Part shown: piece after piece, positions 1-7,676 of the stretch
Layout: the number at the start of each line of letters is the position of its first letter
Position numbering within the stretch: position 1 is the first letter of the stretch
NCBI GenBank assembly: GCA_023511915.1
Contig: JAIMAN010000023.1
Span: forward strand, 1-36,598
Reading direction: 5' to 3'
Length of the DNA: 36,598 nt
Source: Armatimonadota bacterium
GTDB lineage: Bacteria; Armatimonadota; Fimbriimonadia; Fimbriimonadales; GBS-DC
Program-made: the position numbers and the translations under genes
The notes under the pieces: generated by a model
Databases searched by the model: none
What the model saw: the letters and a program-made list of their open reading frames with translations, nothing else
Told to the model about the DNA's origin: nothing

Positions 1-30
1 GGCGGCTTCGGCGCGGACGATTAAGGCTAA

Positions 31-234
31 ATGCGCGGCGCGCCGCGCGGCGCGCCGCGCGGCGGACCAGGCGCACTCGGCGCACCGGGCGCGGGCGGAC
101 TGGGCGCACCCGGCGGGCAACCTGGCGGAACCCGCGGCGGCTTCGGTGGCGGCGGCGGCGCACAAACAGGCGCACGCAACATCATCAACCGATTCAGCTT
201 CGAAATCGATATGAAGCTGTTCCGAATCTTGTGA
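31..234 (+). CDS. Small Gly/Ala/Pro-rich ORF before tatC
   Basis: 67 codons, low-complexity Gly/Ala/Pro/Arg for about 48 residues, then a normal-looking tail (residues 50-67) with alternating hydrophobic residues. Its stop lies one base before the tatC start, so it could be translationally coupled. The window opens with a reading frame that codes GGFGADD and stops at 22-24. A second in-frame stop follows at 28-30 and this ATG comes next in the same frame, so Gly-rich coding composition continues across two stops. It may be a separate small gene or the 3' end of a Gly-rich gene broken by stops. I recognise no family. The alternating tail could be a final beta-strand of an outer-membrane protein, which is speculative. 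Confidence 0.3.
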   Translation: MRGAPRGAPRGGPGALGAPGAGGLGAPGGQPGGTRGGFGGGGGAQTGARNIINRFSFEIDMKLFRIL

Positions 235-235
235 G

Positions 236-1039
236 ATGACCCACCCAGCCGACTTGGAGCCGCCCCGCGCGCGCACGGAAGATGAGCCGAAGGCGACCTT
301 CATGGAGCATCTGGAGGAGCTGCGCAAGCGCATCTTCCGCGCGCTCATCTACATCATGCTCGGCTGGGTGGTCGCCTTCGCGATTACCCCGTATGTGTAC
401 GACTTTCTGGCGGGTCCGCTGCTGCGCACCAAGCCCGAAGGCGCGAAGTTCGTCTTCACCCATGCGACCGAGCCGTTCTTTCTGAAGTTCAAGCTCGCGC
501 TGATTATGGGGCTGATTTTGGCGATGCCACTGCTGATGCGCGAGGTGTGGGGCTTTCTGGCGCCTGGCTTGACCAAGCAGGAAAAGCGCGCGGTCAAACT
601 CATCGCGCCGTTCAGCGCGTTCCTGTTCTTTTCGGGCGTCGCGCTGGGGTATTACATCCTGCCCGCCGCGTTCAACTTCTTTCTGGGCTACCTGCAAGAC
701 TACCCCGACGCGCAACTGTTCCAGAACCCCGCGCAATATATCATGTTCGTGGTGAAGATGATGTTCGCGTTCGGGCTGGGCTTCCAGATGCCTGTGGTGC
801 TGATGTTTCTGGCGCAGATTGGGCTGGCGACGCCCGAAGCGATGTGGAAATACTGGCGTCAAGCGATTGTGGGCATCGGCTTGCTGGCGGCGCTGCTGAC
901 CCCTTCGGGCGACGCCTTCTCGATGTTCGCCATCGGGCTGCCGATGGTGTTCCTTTACTTTCTGAGCATTCTGCTGGTGGGGCGCATCGCCAAACGCAAG
1001 CGCCGACACGCGCTCCGCGTGGAAACGAAACAGAGCTAA
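236..1039 (+). CDS. tatC: Twin-arginine translocase subunit TatC
   Basis: 267 aa polytopic inner-membrane protein, usual TatC length. TatC binds the twin-arginine signal peptide and with TatA/B exports folded proteins. Visible signatures: cytoplasmic HLEELR at residues 25-30, the E-W-F-PGL loop at about 103-111, six hydrophobic segments (about 34-55, 86-104, 122-150, 168-195, 208-223, 228-249) and TPSGD at 222-226. In the FGxxFExP motif the usual Glu is Gln (residue 184). A basic tail follows the last helix. No Shine-Dalgarno site is seen and the start lies one base after the preceding small ORF. No tatA or tatB is visible in the window. The KOW-domain gene follows 14 nt downstream. Confidence 0.95.
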   Translation: MTHPADLEPPRARTEDEPKATFMEHLEELRKRIFRALIYIMLGWVVAFAITPYVYDFLAGPLLRTKPEGAKFVFTHATEPFFLKFKLALIMGLILAMPLLMREVWGFLAPGLTKQEKRAVKLIAPFSAFLFFSGVALGYYILPAAFNFFLGYLQDYPDAQLFQNPAQYIMFVVKMMFAFGLGFQMPVVLMFLAQIGLATPEAMWKYWRQAIVGIGLLAALLTPSGDAFSMFAIGLPMVFLYFLSILLVGRIAKRKRRHALRVETKQS

Positions 1040-1053
1040 CACGGAGAGAGGGT

Positions 1054-2184
1054 ATGGGCACAGCATACACACCGGGACTGACCGTCAGCGCGAACACGGT
1101 GATTCTCAAAACGCGCCGCCTGCCCATCAAGGGCGAGGTGCTGGTGCAGGAGGGCGACTTGGTGCAGCCCGACACAGTGGTCGCCCGCGCGTTGCTGCCA
1201 GGCATCCTGCAGACGGTGCGCGTCGCGCAGACGCTGGGCATCGAGCCGAAGCAGATTCACAGCGCGCTCACGGTCAAAGAGGGCGACACCGTCGAAAAAG
1301 ACCAAGTGATTGCCGAGACGAAGGGCTTTCTGGGGCTGTTTCGCGGCGTCGCCAAGTCGCCTGTGGCGGGCACAGTGGAACTGATTTCGGAGGTCACGGG
1401 CCATGTGGGCGTGCGCCAGCCGCCGACGGTCATCGATGTGAACGCCTATGTGCAGGGGCGCGTGGTGAAGGTGCTGCCCCAAGAAGGCGCGGTCATCGAG
1501 ACGCAAGGCGCGCTGATACAGGGCATCTTCGGCGTAGGCGGTGAGCGGCGCGGAACCCTGCGCGTGCTGGTCAGTAGCCCCAGCGAGACGCTCACCGCGC
1601 AGCATATCCCCAACGATGTCGCGGGGCAGATACTGGTCGGCGGCGCAGCCGTCGAAGCGGACGCGATTACCCGCGCCGCCGAGCGTGGCGCGGTCGGCAT
1701 CGTCGCAGGCGGCATTCGCGACACCGACCTGATTCGGTATTTGGGGCGCGACATCGGCGTCGCCATCACCGGCTCGGAAGACATCCCGCTCTCGATCATC
1801 GTCACCGAGGGCTTCGGCGCGATTCAGATGGCGAACCGCACCTTCCGCCTGCTGAAAAGTCTGGAGGGCAAGACCGCCTCCATCAACGGCGCGACGCAAA
1901 TCCGCGCGGGGGTCATCCGACCCGAGATCATCGTGCCGCTGGAAGACCCGTCGCGCCTGCCCGAATCGCCGCCCGCGCGCCAAGCGCAACTGCTCGATAT
2001 CGGCAGCGCGGTGCGCATCATCCGCGAACCGTACTTCGGACGGCTGGGCACGGTCGTCGAACTGCCACCCGAACTGATGGAGATCGAATCGGGCACGCAC
2101 GCCCGCGTGCTGAAAGCTAAGCTGGATGACGGCACGGTCGCCGTCGTGCCCCGCGCAAATGTCGAAATCATCGTGGAGGACTGA
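1054..2184 (+). CDS. KOW-domain protein of unknown function
   Basis: 376 aa, soluble, no signal peptide. The open frame extends far upstream through tatC, but ATG 1054 has a strong GGAGAGAGG Shine-Dalgarno 5 nt away and lies just after the tatC stop. The first ~120 residues look like barrel-sandwich (lipoyl-like) beta segments with repeated 'EGD.V..D.V.A' turns at about 27-36 and 75-83. A middle section (about 200-260) carries the Gly/Ala-rich AAERGAVGIVAGGIRDTDL stretch. The last ~60 residues hold a KOW-like motif (VRIIREPYFGRLGTVVEL), a nucleic-acid or ribosome/RNA-polymerase contact fold in NusG and L24. I cannot assign a function. It precedes a two-component pair by 2 nt, so it is probably in the same operon. 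Confidence 0.8.
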   Translation: MGTAYTPGLTVSANTVILKTRRLPIKGEVLVQEGDLVQPDTVVARALLPGILQTVRVAQTLGIEPKQIHSALTVKEGDTVEKDQVIAETKGFLGLFRGVAKSPVAGTVELISEVTGHVGVRQPPTVIDVNAYVQGRVVKVLPQEGAVIETQGALIQGIFGVGGERRGTLRVLVSSPSETLTAQHIPNDVAGQILVGGAAVEADAITRAAERGAVGIVAGGIRDTDLIRYLGRDIGVAITGSEDIPLSIIVTEGFGAIQMANRTFRLLKSLEGKTASINGATQIRAGVIRPEIIVPLEDPSRLPESPPARQAQLLDIGSAVRIIREPYFGRLGTVVELPPELMEIESGTHARVLKAKLDDGTVAVVPRANVEIIVED

Positions 2185-2186
2185 CG

Positions 2187-2909
2187 ATGAGCCAGACTGC
2201 CGAAGCGGAACGCCCCGACGCGCCTGAGACGCACAAGCCCGTGCGCGTGCTGCTCGTGGAGGACGACCCTGTGCTGTGCGAGACGCTGCAATACAACTTG
2301 CAGCGCGAGCGACTGCAGGTCTTTGCGACCGACAACGCCGAAGACGCCCTGCAACTGTTCCATGAGCATCAGCCGCATCTGGTGATTCTGGATGTGATGC
2401 TGCCCAGTCGCAGCGGGTTCGACCTGTGTCGGATTATTCGCCAGCATAGCCAGACGCCCGTGCTGTTTCTGACGGCGCGCGCGGCGGAAGAGGACAAGAT
2501 TCGCGGCTTCGAACTCGGCGCGGACGACTACATCGTCAAGCCGTTCAGCGTGGCGGAGCTGATTGCCCGCGTGCGCTCGATTCTGCGCCGTGCGCAGCCG
2601 CCCCCGCCGCCCCGAATCCGATTCGGCTCGATTGAAATCGACTTGGACGCCAAGCGCGTCTACCGCGACGGCGAGGAGCTGTCGATGACCCCCAAAGAGT
2701 ATGCCCTGCTCCTACTGCTGGCGACTCATCCGGGCAAGGTGTTCTCGCGCGACCAGATTCTGGATCATGTGTGGGGGCTGGGTACTTATGTGAACCCGCG
2801 CACAGTGGATGTGCATGTGCGTTGGCTGCGCTCGAAGGTGGAGCCTGACCCCCAGAACCCGCGCTATATCCAGACGGTGCGGGGCAGCGGGTATCGTTTC
2901 GAGGGATGA
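2187..2909 (+). CDS. OmpR/PhoB-family response regulator
   Basis: 240 aa. N-terminal receiver domain (about 20-135) with acidic pocket E25-D26-D27, phosphoacceptor D69 (in VILDVMLP), T96 and K118 (in VKPF). A Pro-rich linker (about 136-142) leads to a C-terminal winged helix (about 143-240) with the SMTPKEYALLLLL and RTVDVHVRWLRSKVE segments typical of OmpR/PhoB. The GGAGGA Shine-Dalgarno lies inside the end of the upstream gene, whose stop is 2 nt before ATG 2187. The stop overlaps the start of the histidine kinase (ATGA), the expected partner. The target genes cannot be read from sequence. Confidence 0.95.
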   Translation: MSQTAEAERPDAPETHKPVRVLLVEDDPVLCETLQYNLQRERLQVFATDNAEDALQLFHEHQPHLVILDVMLPSRSGFDLCRIIRQHSQTPVLFLTARAAEEDKIRGFELGADDYIVKPFSVAELIARVRSILRRAQPPPPPRIRFGSIEIDLDAKRVYRDGEELSMTPKEYALLLLLATHPGKVFSRDQILDHVWGLGTYVNPRTVDVHVRWLRSKVEPDPQNPRYIQTVRGSGYRFEG

Positions 2910-4183
2910 GTTTTCGCTGGCTACCCGCGTTGCTCTGGCTGAGCGCGGGGCTGCTGCTGCTGACGGCGCTGGTGGATCTCTCGCCTGCGTGGCGCGAGGC
3001 GGCGGTCGCGGCGGCGGTCGGCTGTCTGTTGCTCGCGCTCTATTTTGTGCGGCGGCTCTACGCGCGGTTCGCCACGCTGCGCGAGCAGCTCGCCGAACGC
3101 AACGCCGACATCGAGGCGCTGCAACTGGAGCTGACGCGCCAGCAGCGGCGACGGCTCGCGCTGATTGACGGCATGCCCATCCCGCTGCTGATTTGCGACG
3201 CGGACGCCATGCTGCGCTACGCCAATCGGCTCGCGCTGGAGTGGTTCGGCTTCCGCTACATGACGGGCAAGTCGCTGCTGGCGTTGACCTTTAGCTACGA
3301 TTTGTACCTGCTGATGCTCAAGGCGGCGCGGCGCGAATCGGCGGTGTCAGGCGAAATTACTTTCAGCTTCCCCAAAGAGCGACACACGGAGGCGCATATC
3401 TGGTATCTCGGCGAGGCGGACGCGCACAAACTGTTCGCAATTGCCCTGCTGGACAAGAGCGAGCTGCTGCGCTTGGAGCAGGTGCGGCGCGATTTCGTGG
3501 CGAATGTGTCGCACGAGTTCCGCACCCCGCTGGCGTCCATCCGCTCGCTGGCGGAGACCATCCATGACGACCCCGAGATGCCGCACGGCACGCGCCAGCG
3601 GTTCCTGAACCTGATTGTGCAGGAGGCGGATCGGCTCACGCGCATCGCCGACGACCTACTGACGCTCACCCGCGCCGAGTCGATGCAGCCTGTGCGTGAG
3701 GTGTTCGAACTCGCGCCCGTGATTCAGCAGGCGGTACAGGAGATGGAGACGGAAGCGCAGCGCGCCCATGTGTCGCTTACGGCGGAGCTGACGCCCGACC
3801 TGCACTTGCTGGCGAACCGCGACCAGATTCTGCAGGTCGCGCTGAACCTAATCAGCAACGCCATTCGCTACAACAAGCCGCAGGGCAGCGTGACGGTGCG
3901 CACCTACGCGGAAGGGCATACCGCCGTGCTGGAGGTCGCCGACACAGGGATTGGCATCCCCAGCGAGGCGTTGCCGCGTATCTTCGAGCGGTTCTACCGT
4001 GTGGACAAGACGCGCTCGCGCGCGGACGGCGGCACGGGGCTGGGGCTGGCGATTGTGAAGCACATCGTGGAGTCGCACGGCGGGCAGGTGGAAGTGGAGA
4101 GCGAGTACCGCGTCGGGAGCGTGTTTCGGGTGCGCTTGCCGTTGTACGAGGAGCCCGCGCCGTCGCACGAGCAGGCGTCTTAA
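2906..4183 (+). CDS. PhoR-like sensor histidine kinase
   Basis: 425 aa. Two membrane helices (about 7-25 and 30-48) with almost no periplasmic loop, a short coiled coil (about 52-82), a PAS-like domain (about 83-185), HisKA with the phosphorylated H203 in FVANVSHEFRTPLASI, and HATPase_c with N box N314/N318, G1 DTGIG (346-350), F box FERFYR and G2 GGTGLGL (375-381). The small loop suggests that it senses membrane or cytoplasmic cues through PAS, as in PhoR/WalK-type kinases. It overlaps the response regulator by ATGA. The pho regulon link is by family resemblance only, since no phosphate transport genes are nearby. Confidence 0.94.
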   Translation: MSFRWLPALLWLSAGLLLLTALVDLSPAWREAAVAAAVGCLLLALYFVRRLYARFATLREQLAERNADIEALQLELTRQQRRRLALIDGMPIPLLICDADAMLRYANRLALEWFGFRYMTGKSLLALTFSYDLYLLMLKAARRESAVSGEITFSFPKERHTEAHIWYLGEADAHKLFAIALLDKSELLRLEQVRRDFVANVSHEFRTPLASIRSLAETIHDDPEMPHGTRQRFLNLIVQEADRLTRIADDLLTLTRAESMQPVREVFELAPVIQQAVQEMETEAQRAHVSLTAELTPDLHLLANRDQILQVALNLISNAIRYNKPQGSVTVRTYAEGHTAVLEVADTGIGIPSEALPRIFERFYRVDKTRSRADGGTGLGLAIVKHIVESHGGQVEVESEYRVGSVFRVRLPLYEEPAPSHEQAS

Positions 4184-4190
4184 ACAGAGC

Positions 4191-4212
4191 CGCCCTCCCC
4201 TTGGGGAGGGCG
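4191..4212. terminator. Perfect hairpin between convergent genes
   Basis: CGCCCTCCCC, TT, GGGGAGGGCG: a perfect 10-bp dyad 8 nt after the histidine kinase stop, facing the end of the minus-strand LTxxQ gene. There is no T-run on either strand, so it is a strong hairpin without a canonical intrinsic tail. It probably works as a bidirectional terminator or 3' stabiliser. Confidence 0.6.
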
Positions 4213-4246
4213 CACTCTGCCGGTGTTCGCTTGAGGAGGTAAGTTG

Positions 4247-5002
4247 TTAGTTGCCGAAGCCGCGTCCGCCGCCGCCGAAGCCCGAGCCGCCGCGCGGGCG
4301 ACCCTGCTGCCCGAAGCCGCCCATACCGCCCCACGGCATTGGGCGACCGCCTTCAAACTGGAACGGCTTGCCCTGCATCTGCTGCCACTTCTCGCGCTGC
4401 GCGGGGGTCAGCACCTCCAGCATCTGCTTCTCTGCCTGCTCGCGCATCTGCTGGAAGTTTTGGACTGCCTGCCCCTGTCCCGCGCCGCCTTGGAACTGCT
4501 CGCGCAACTGCTGCATCTGTTGCATAACAATCCCCTGCAGGCGCGAACGCTGCTCTTGGGTCAGCTTCAGCTCGTCGGCGACCTCGGGCTGCAGGAACGC
4601 GGTGGGTCCCATCGCCTGCAGCTCGAGCTCGCGCAGTCGCTTCTTCTGGGTCTCGTTCAGCACTTTGGTCGGGTCGTTTTTCTGGCGCAGCTCTTCCATC
4701 TTCTGGCGACGCTCTTGCGGGGGCATGTTGCGCATCTCCTGCATCGCCGTGCGCATCGACTCCTGCATCTGTCGAATCTGTGTCTTCTGTTGCTCGGTCA
4801 GGTTCAACTCGCGTTGCACATCGGGGCGTTGCAGCAGCATGCCTGCCATGCCCGCGCCCATCATCCTGCCGAAGCCTTGCCCGCGCTGCGCCTGACCGCC
4901 CTGTCCCTGACGGGGCTGCCCGCCGCCGAACACGCCCTGCGCACACGCGCTGTACACAAGGCTCGCCGCAAGCACGCTCACAACAATCGTTTTCACTCGC
5001 AT
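4247..5002 (-). CDS. Secreted LTxxQ (Spy/CpxP-like) protein
   Basis: 251 aa. Signal peptide at 1-22 with likely cleavage after ACA. Gly/Gln/Arg-rich flanks bracket a helical core that carries three LTxxQ-type motifs: LNLTEQQK (about 67-74), LKLTQEQR (about 145-152) and LTPAQREK (about 200-207). LTxxQ repeats typify Spy/CpxP and related periplasmic chaperone or metal-stress proteins. The C-terminus is a Gly/Phe/Arg-rich low-complexity tail. A GGAGGAT Shine-Dalgarno precedes ATG 5002, with a weak TATAGG -10 at 5018-5023 on this strand. It stands alone, convergent with the kinase operon. A second LTxxQ-like secreted protein is at 21176. Confidence 0.75.
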   Translation of the reverse strand: MRVKTIVVSVLAASLVYSACAQGVFGGGQPRQGQGGQAQRGQGFGRMMGAGMAGMLLQRPDVQRELNLTEQQKTQIRQMQESMRTAMQEMRNMPPQERRQKMEELRQKNDPTKVLNETQKKRLRELELQAMGPTAFLQPEVADELKLTQEQRSRLQGIVMQQMQQLREQFQGGAGQGQAVQNFQQMREQAEKQMLEVLTPAQREKWQQMQGKPFQFEGGRPMPWGGMGGFGQQGRPRGGSGFGGGGRGFGN

Positions 5003-5098
5003 GGTTTCATCCTCCGTCGCCTATAGACGCGCAGGCACGGGGGATGTTCACTGCCCACGCGCCCAATTCCATCTGAAACCCTCCGAATTCGCGCCGTG

Positions 5099-5104
5099 TA
5101 TACT
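5099..5104 (+). promoter_or_regulatory. -10 box TATACT for the ECF operon
   Basis: TATACT, 15 nt before ATG 5120, with no good -35 at 16-18 bp (a CTGAAA lies 20 bp upstream). Initiation about 7 nt downstream would give a leader of roughly 9 nt that carries GGAG just before the start. Confidence 0.5.
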
Positions 5105-5119
5105 GTCTTGGAGACGACC

Positions 5120-6172
5120 ATGCGATACTGGACGGTTGTGGGGCTGTTGACGCTGACGAGCGCACTATGGGCGCAGACGCCGAAGTCGGTCATCGGGTTC
5201 GAGACGCCCCAGCACGGGTGGCTGGTGCTGCCTGGCGCAGGCGGCAAGGTGGAACTCACCGAGAACCCGAACGATGTCAAGTCGGGCAAGCGCGCGCTGC
5301 GCTACACCTACACCGCGGCGGCGGGCAAACTGAACGCGATTATCTACCTGGAGCCTGAACTGTGGGCGCAGGGCTTTCGGTTCTGGATTAAGGCAGACCG
5401 CCCCGCGCTCTTCGCGCTCAGCCTGCAAGAGCAGGGCGGCGAACGGTGGGTTGCGCCGTTCTGGGTCAGCGGCAACGAATGGCAACGGGTCACGATTGCG
5501 CTTGCCGACTTCACCCTCGCCGAAGACACCAAACCCGTCAACAACAAACTCGATATGGACGAGGTGGAGGGGCTGGGGCTGATCAATGTGAGCGCGTTCT
5601 TCGCGACGACGCCTGAGGCGGCGATTCTGTTCAGCGACCAGACGGGGACGCACATGCTGTGGCTGGACGATTTCGAGTTCCTGTCGGATGCGCCTGCGCG
5701 CCGCGCTGCGCCCAACATGCTCGACGACTTCCAGCGCGATTACCTCGTGTGGATGGCGACCGCCTACACAAGCCTCACGCGCGAGGCGGGCGGCATGCGC
5801 GTGGAGTACGATATGCCGTTCCCCTACATCTTCGGCGCGTTGTGCGGCGTAGCGCCGAACGCCCTACGCGACACGAAGGGCGTCGAGGTGGTCATCCAGG
5901 TCAAGACGCCCACAACGCTGGCGGTGTTCGTGGAGGAGCAAGACGGCGAGCGGTGGTCGGCGACTTTCGAGGCGGGCGGCGAGAGCAAGCCCGAAGCGAA
6001 GCGGTTGCTGTGGAGCCAGTTCGCCATTAGCGACGACACCAAAGGCAAGGGCGACGGCAAATTGACCCCTGCGACGGTCAAGATGCTCTCGCTGGCGGAC
6101 TGGGGCGCACTGACGGAAGGCGGACCGACCAGCAACCGCTGGCTGGTACAATCGGTGCGATTGGTGAAGTAG
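5120..6172 (+). CDS. Secreted carbohydrate-binding-like protein
   Basis: 350 aa from ATG 5120. A GTG at 5096 in the same frame would overlap the -10 box. Signal peptide 1-19 (MRYWTVV...ALWA^Q). Two tandem beta-sandwich modules resembling CBM11/CIA30-type galactose-binding folds: residues ~22-185 ('IGFETP..GW...SGKRALRYTY', 'GFRFWIKAD', ending with 'LWLDDFEF') and ~195-350 with the same order. No catalytic motif is seen. It is followed 2 nt later by an ECF sigma factor, so it may be an envelope component co-expressed with or sensed by that system. The exact ligand is unknown. Confidence 0.7.
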   Translation: MRYWTVVGLLTLTSALWAQTPKSVIGFETPQHGWLVLPGAGGKVELTENPNDVKSGKRALRYTYTAAAGKLNAIIYLEPELWAQGFRFWIKADRPALFALSLQEQGGERWVAPFWVSGNEWQRVTIALADFTLAEDTKPVNNKLDMDEVEGLGLINVSAFFATTPEAAILFSDQTGTHMLWLDDFEFLSDAPARRAAPNMLDDFQRDYLVWMATAYTSLTREAGGMRVEYDMPFPYIFGALCGVAPNALRDTKGVEVVIQVKTPTTLAVFVEEQDGERWSATFEAGGESKPEAKRLLWSQFAISDDTKGKGDGKLTPATVKMLSLADWGALTEGGPTSNRWLVQSVRLVK

Positions 6173-6174
6173 CG

Positions 6175-6714
6175 ATGCCCGACGACGCGACTCTGGTGGA
6201 GCGGTGCTTGCAGGGCGACACGGGCGCGTTTGACGCGCTGGTGGCGCGCTACCGCGACCGTGTGTTCTCGCTGGCGTTTCGGATGCTGGGCGAGGCGAGC
6301 GCGGCGGAAGACGCGATGCAGGAGGCGTTCCTGCGCGCCTACACGCGCCTGGCACTGTACGACCCCGCGCAGCCGTTCGCGACTTGGCTGCTGTGCCTGA
6401 CGGCGCGGGTGTGCCTGAACGCGCGGCGCGACCGCGCTACCGAGCAGCGGTATCTGGAGCAAGCCGCCAAAGCCGCCCCGCCCGCCCCGACGCTGGAGGA
6501 GCGGCTGTATGAACGCGAGCAGCGGCGCACGGTGCAGCGACTACTAATGCGCCTGCCTGAGCCCCAACGCGCGGCGATGCTGCTCTACTACTACGAGGAG
6601 TTGTCCGTCGCAGAGGTGGCGCGCGCTCTGAACGCGCCCGAAGGCACGGTCAAGACCTGGCTCTATCGCGGGCGCGAAACCCTGCGCCGCTGGCTGGAGG
6701 AGGAACTCGGATGA
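6175..6714 (+). CDS. ECF RNA polymerase sigma factor
   Basis: 179 aa, RpoE/SigW-type. Region 2 (about 9-78) includes the -10 recognition segment DAMQEAFLRAYTRL. Region 4 (about 115-175) has 'LPEPQRAAMLLYYYEELSVAEVARAL..PEGTVKTWLYRGRETLRRWL', the helix-turn-helix that reads the -35. Its ATG lies 2 nt after the upstream stop, and its stop overlaps the anti-sigma start (ATGA), the usual sigma/anti-sigma arrangement. The operon promoter at 5099 resembles housekeeping -10 boxes elsewhere in the window, so autoregulation is not obvious from sequence. Confidence 0.95.
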   Translation: MPDDATLVERCLQGDTGAFDALVARYRDRVFSLAFRMLGEASAAEDAMQEAFLRAYTRLALYDPAQPFATWLLCLTARVCLNARRDRATEQRYLEQAAKAAPPAPTLEERLYEREQRRTVQRLLMRLPEPQRAAMLLYYYEELSVAEVARALNAPEGTVKTWLYRGRETLRRWLEEELG

Positions 6715-7112
6715 GAAACGACTGCAAGCGACTGGAACCTGCGCTGCACGACTGGCTGGAGGGCTGGCTCGATGCGCCAGCACGCGCGGCGGTGGAGGCG
6801 CACCTGCGCCGATGTCCCGCCTGCCGTGCGAAACTGGAGGCGTGGCAAGCGGTGGGGCGCGCGCTGCGCGCGTTGCCCCAACTGCCTGCGCCAGCCGCGC
6901 GCCTGCCCGAACCTGCGCCTGAGCCGCGCGGCGCGCTGCGACTCGCGCTCGCGCTGTGCCTGCCCACCGCGCTGCTGCTGGTCGCCTTCCGCGCCCCGAT
7001 TGATGCGCCGTCTGTAGACGCGCTGAAACCGAGCGCGGTCGTGCAGACGCTTACGCGCCCGTTCACGGCGCCCGCCCAGACGCTGTGGAACCGCCTGCAG
7101 GAGGTGATTTAG
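6711..7112 (+). CDS. Anti-sigma factor with zinc-finger (ZAS) motif
   Basis: 133 aa. N-terminal ZAS-like motif HLRRCPAC (H31, C35, C38, with C5 upstream), a Pro/Ala-rich linker, one membrane helix at about 74-92 and a short extracytoplasmic tail of about 40 residues. This matches membrane anti-sigma factors that hold an ECF sigma at the membrane until released by redox change or proteolysis. ATG overlaps the sigma stop. The C-terminal sensor part is short, so sensing may occur through the zinc site or the downstream membrane protein. Confidence 0.85.
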   Translation: MRNDCKRLEPALHDWLEGWLDAPARAAVEAHLRRCPACRAKLEAWQAVGRALRALPQLPAPAARLPEPAPEPRGALRLALALCLPTALLLVAFRAPIDAPSVDALKPSAVVQTLTRPFTAPAQTLWNRLQEVI

Positions 7113-7646
7113 TTGGAGGGGCTGATTGGGCTACTGTCGCTGTGCGTGACGCTGACGGCGGTCGGGCTGGTGGATGTCGCGCTATTTCGCGGGCTGACGG
7201 CGGACTACATGACGCTGTTTCGTCGGGGCGAGCGCGGGGTGGGCGCGCGCGGCGCGCTGACGCTGGCGAGCGCAGCCCTGCTTGCGCTCGTGCTGGGCGC
7301 GGCTGCCCAGAACCAGCCCGAAGACGCGCCCGCGCGCGGCGTGCTGCAGTTGCTGATTGTGCTGGTGGGGCTGCTGCTGGGGCTGGCGGTTCTGGTCGGC
7401 TACGGCGCGACAGCGTGGCGCATCGGCGAGCGCATCCTGCAGGCGTTCGGCGTCGCCGAGGCGCACCCCGGCTGGTGCGTGCTGACGGCGAGCCTGCTGA
7501 TCCCTGCCGTCGTGTGGATCCCTGTGTTCGGCTGGGCGCTGGGGCTATACTGGCTGGCGACCACCATAGGCGCGGTCGTGCATCGGCTGCTGGAAGGCGG
7601 TCAGGTCGCCGCATCCACCGAGCCGCCCCCGCAGCACGAGACCTAA
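7113..7646 (+). CDS. Polytopic membrane protein of the ECF operon
   Basis: 177 aa. TTG start abutting the anti-sigma stop, supported by GGAGGTGA 6 nt upstream. About four hydrophobic helices (3-26, 48-66, 78-103, 124-156) and a short cytoplasmic tail. I recognise no family. Its place as last gene of a sigma/anti-sigma operon suggests it helps sensing or is an output of the regulon. Confidence 0.75.
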   Translation: MEGLIGLLSLCVTLTAVGLVDVALFRGLTADYMTLFRRGERGVGARGALTLASAALLALVLGAAAQNQPEDAPARGVLQLLIVLVGLLLGLAVLVGYGATAWRIGERILQAFGVAEAHPGWCVLTASLLIPAVVWIPVFGWALGLYWLATTIGAVVHRLLEGGQVAASTEPPPQHET

Positions 7647-7664
7647 CAGCGTCCCCCGTTCGGG

Positions 7665-7670
7665 TACACT
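7665..7670 (+). promoter_or_regulatory. -10 box of leaderless photolyase promoter
   Basis: GGGTACACT, hexamer TACACT, with 6 nt to GTG 7677. Transcription should begin at or within a base of the start codon. No -35 and no Shine-Dalgarno. Confidence 0.6.
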
Positions 7671-7676
7671 TTGCCT

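Noticed and set aside
547-1053. Upstream extension of the KOW-protein frame
   Set aside because: It lies on top of tatC and is low in sense; ATG 1054 has a strong ribosome site.
194-1072. Minus-strand 292-codon ORF opposite tatC
   Set aside because: Low-complexity His/Arg/Gln composition, antisense to a confident gene.
4244-5026. Long plus-strand ORF of 260 codons
   Set aside because: Shadow of the LTxxQ gene on the minus strand, which has a signal peptide, motifs and a ribosome site.
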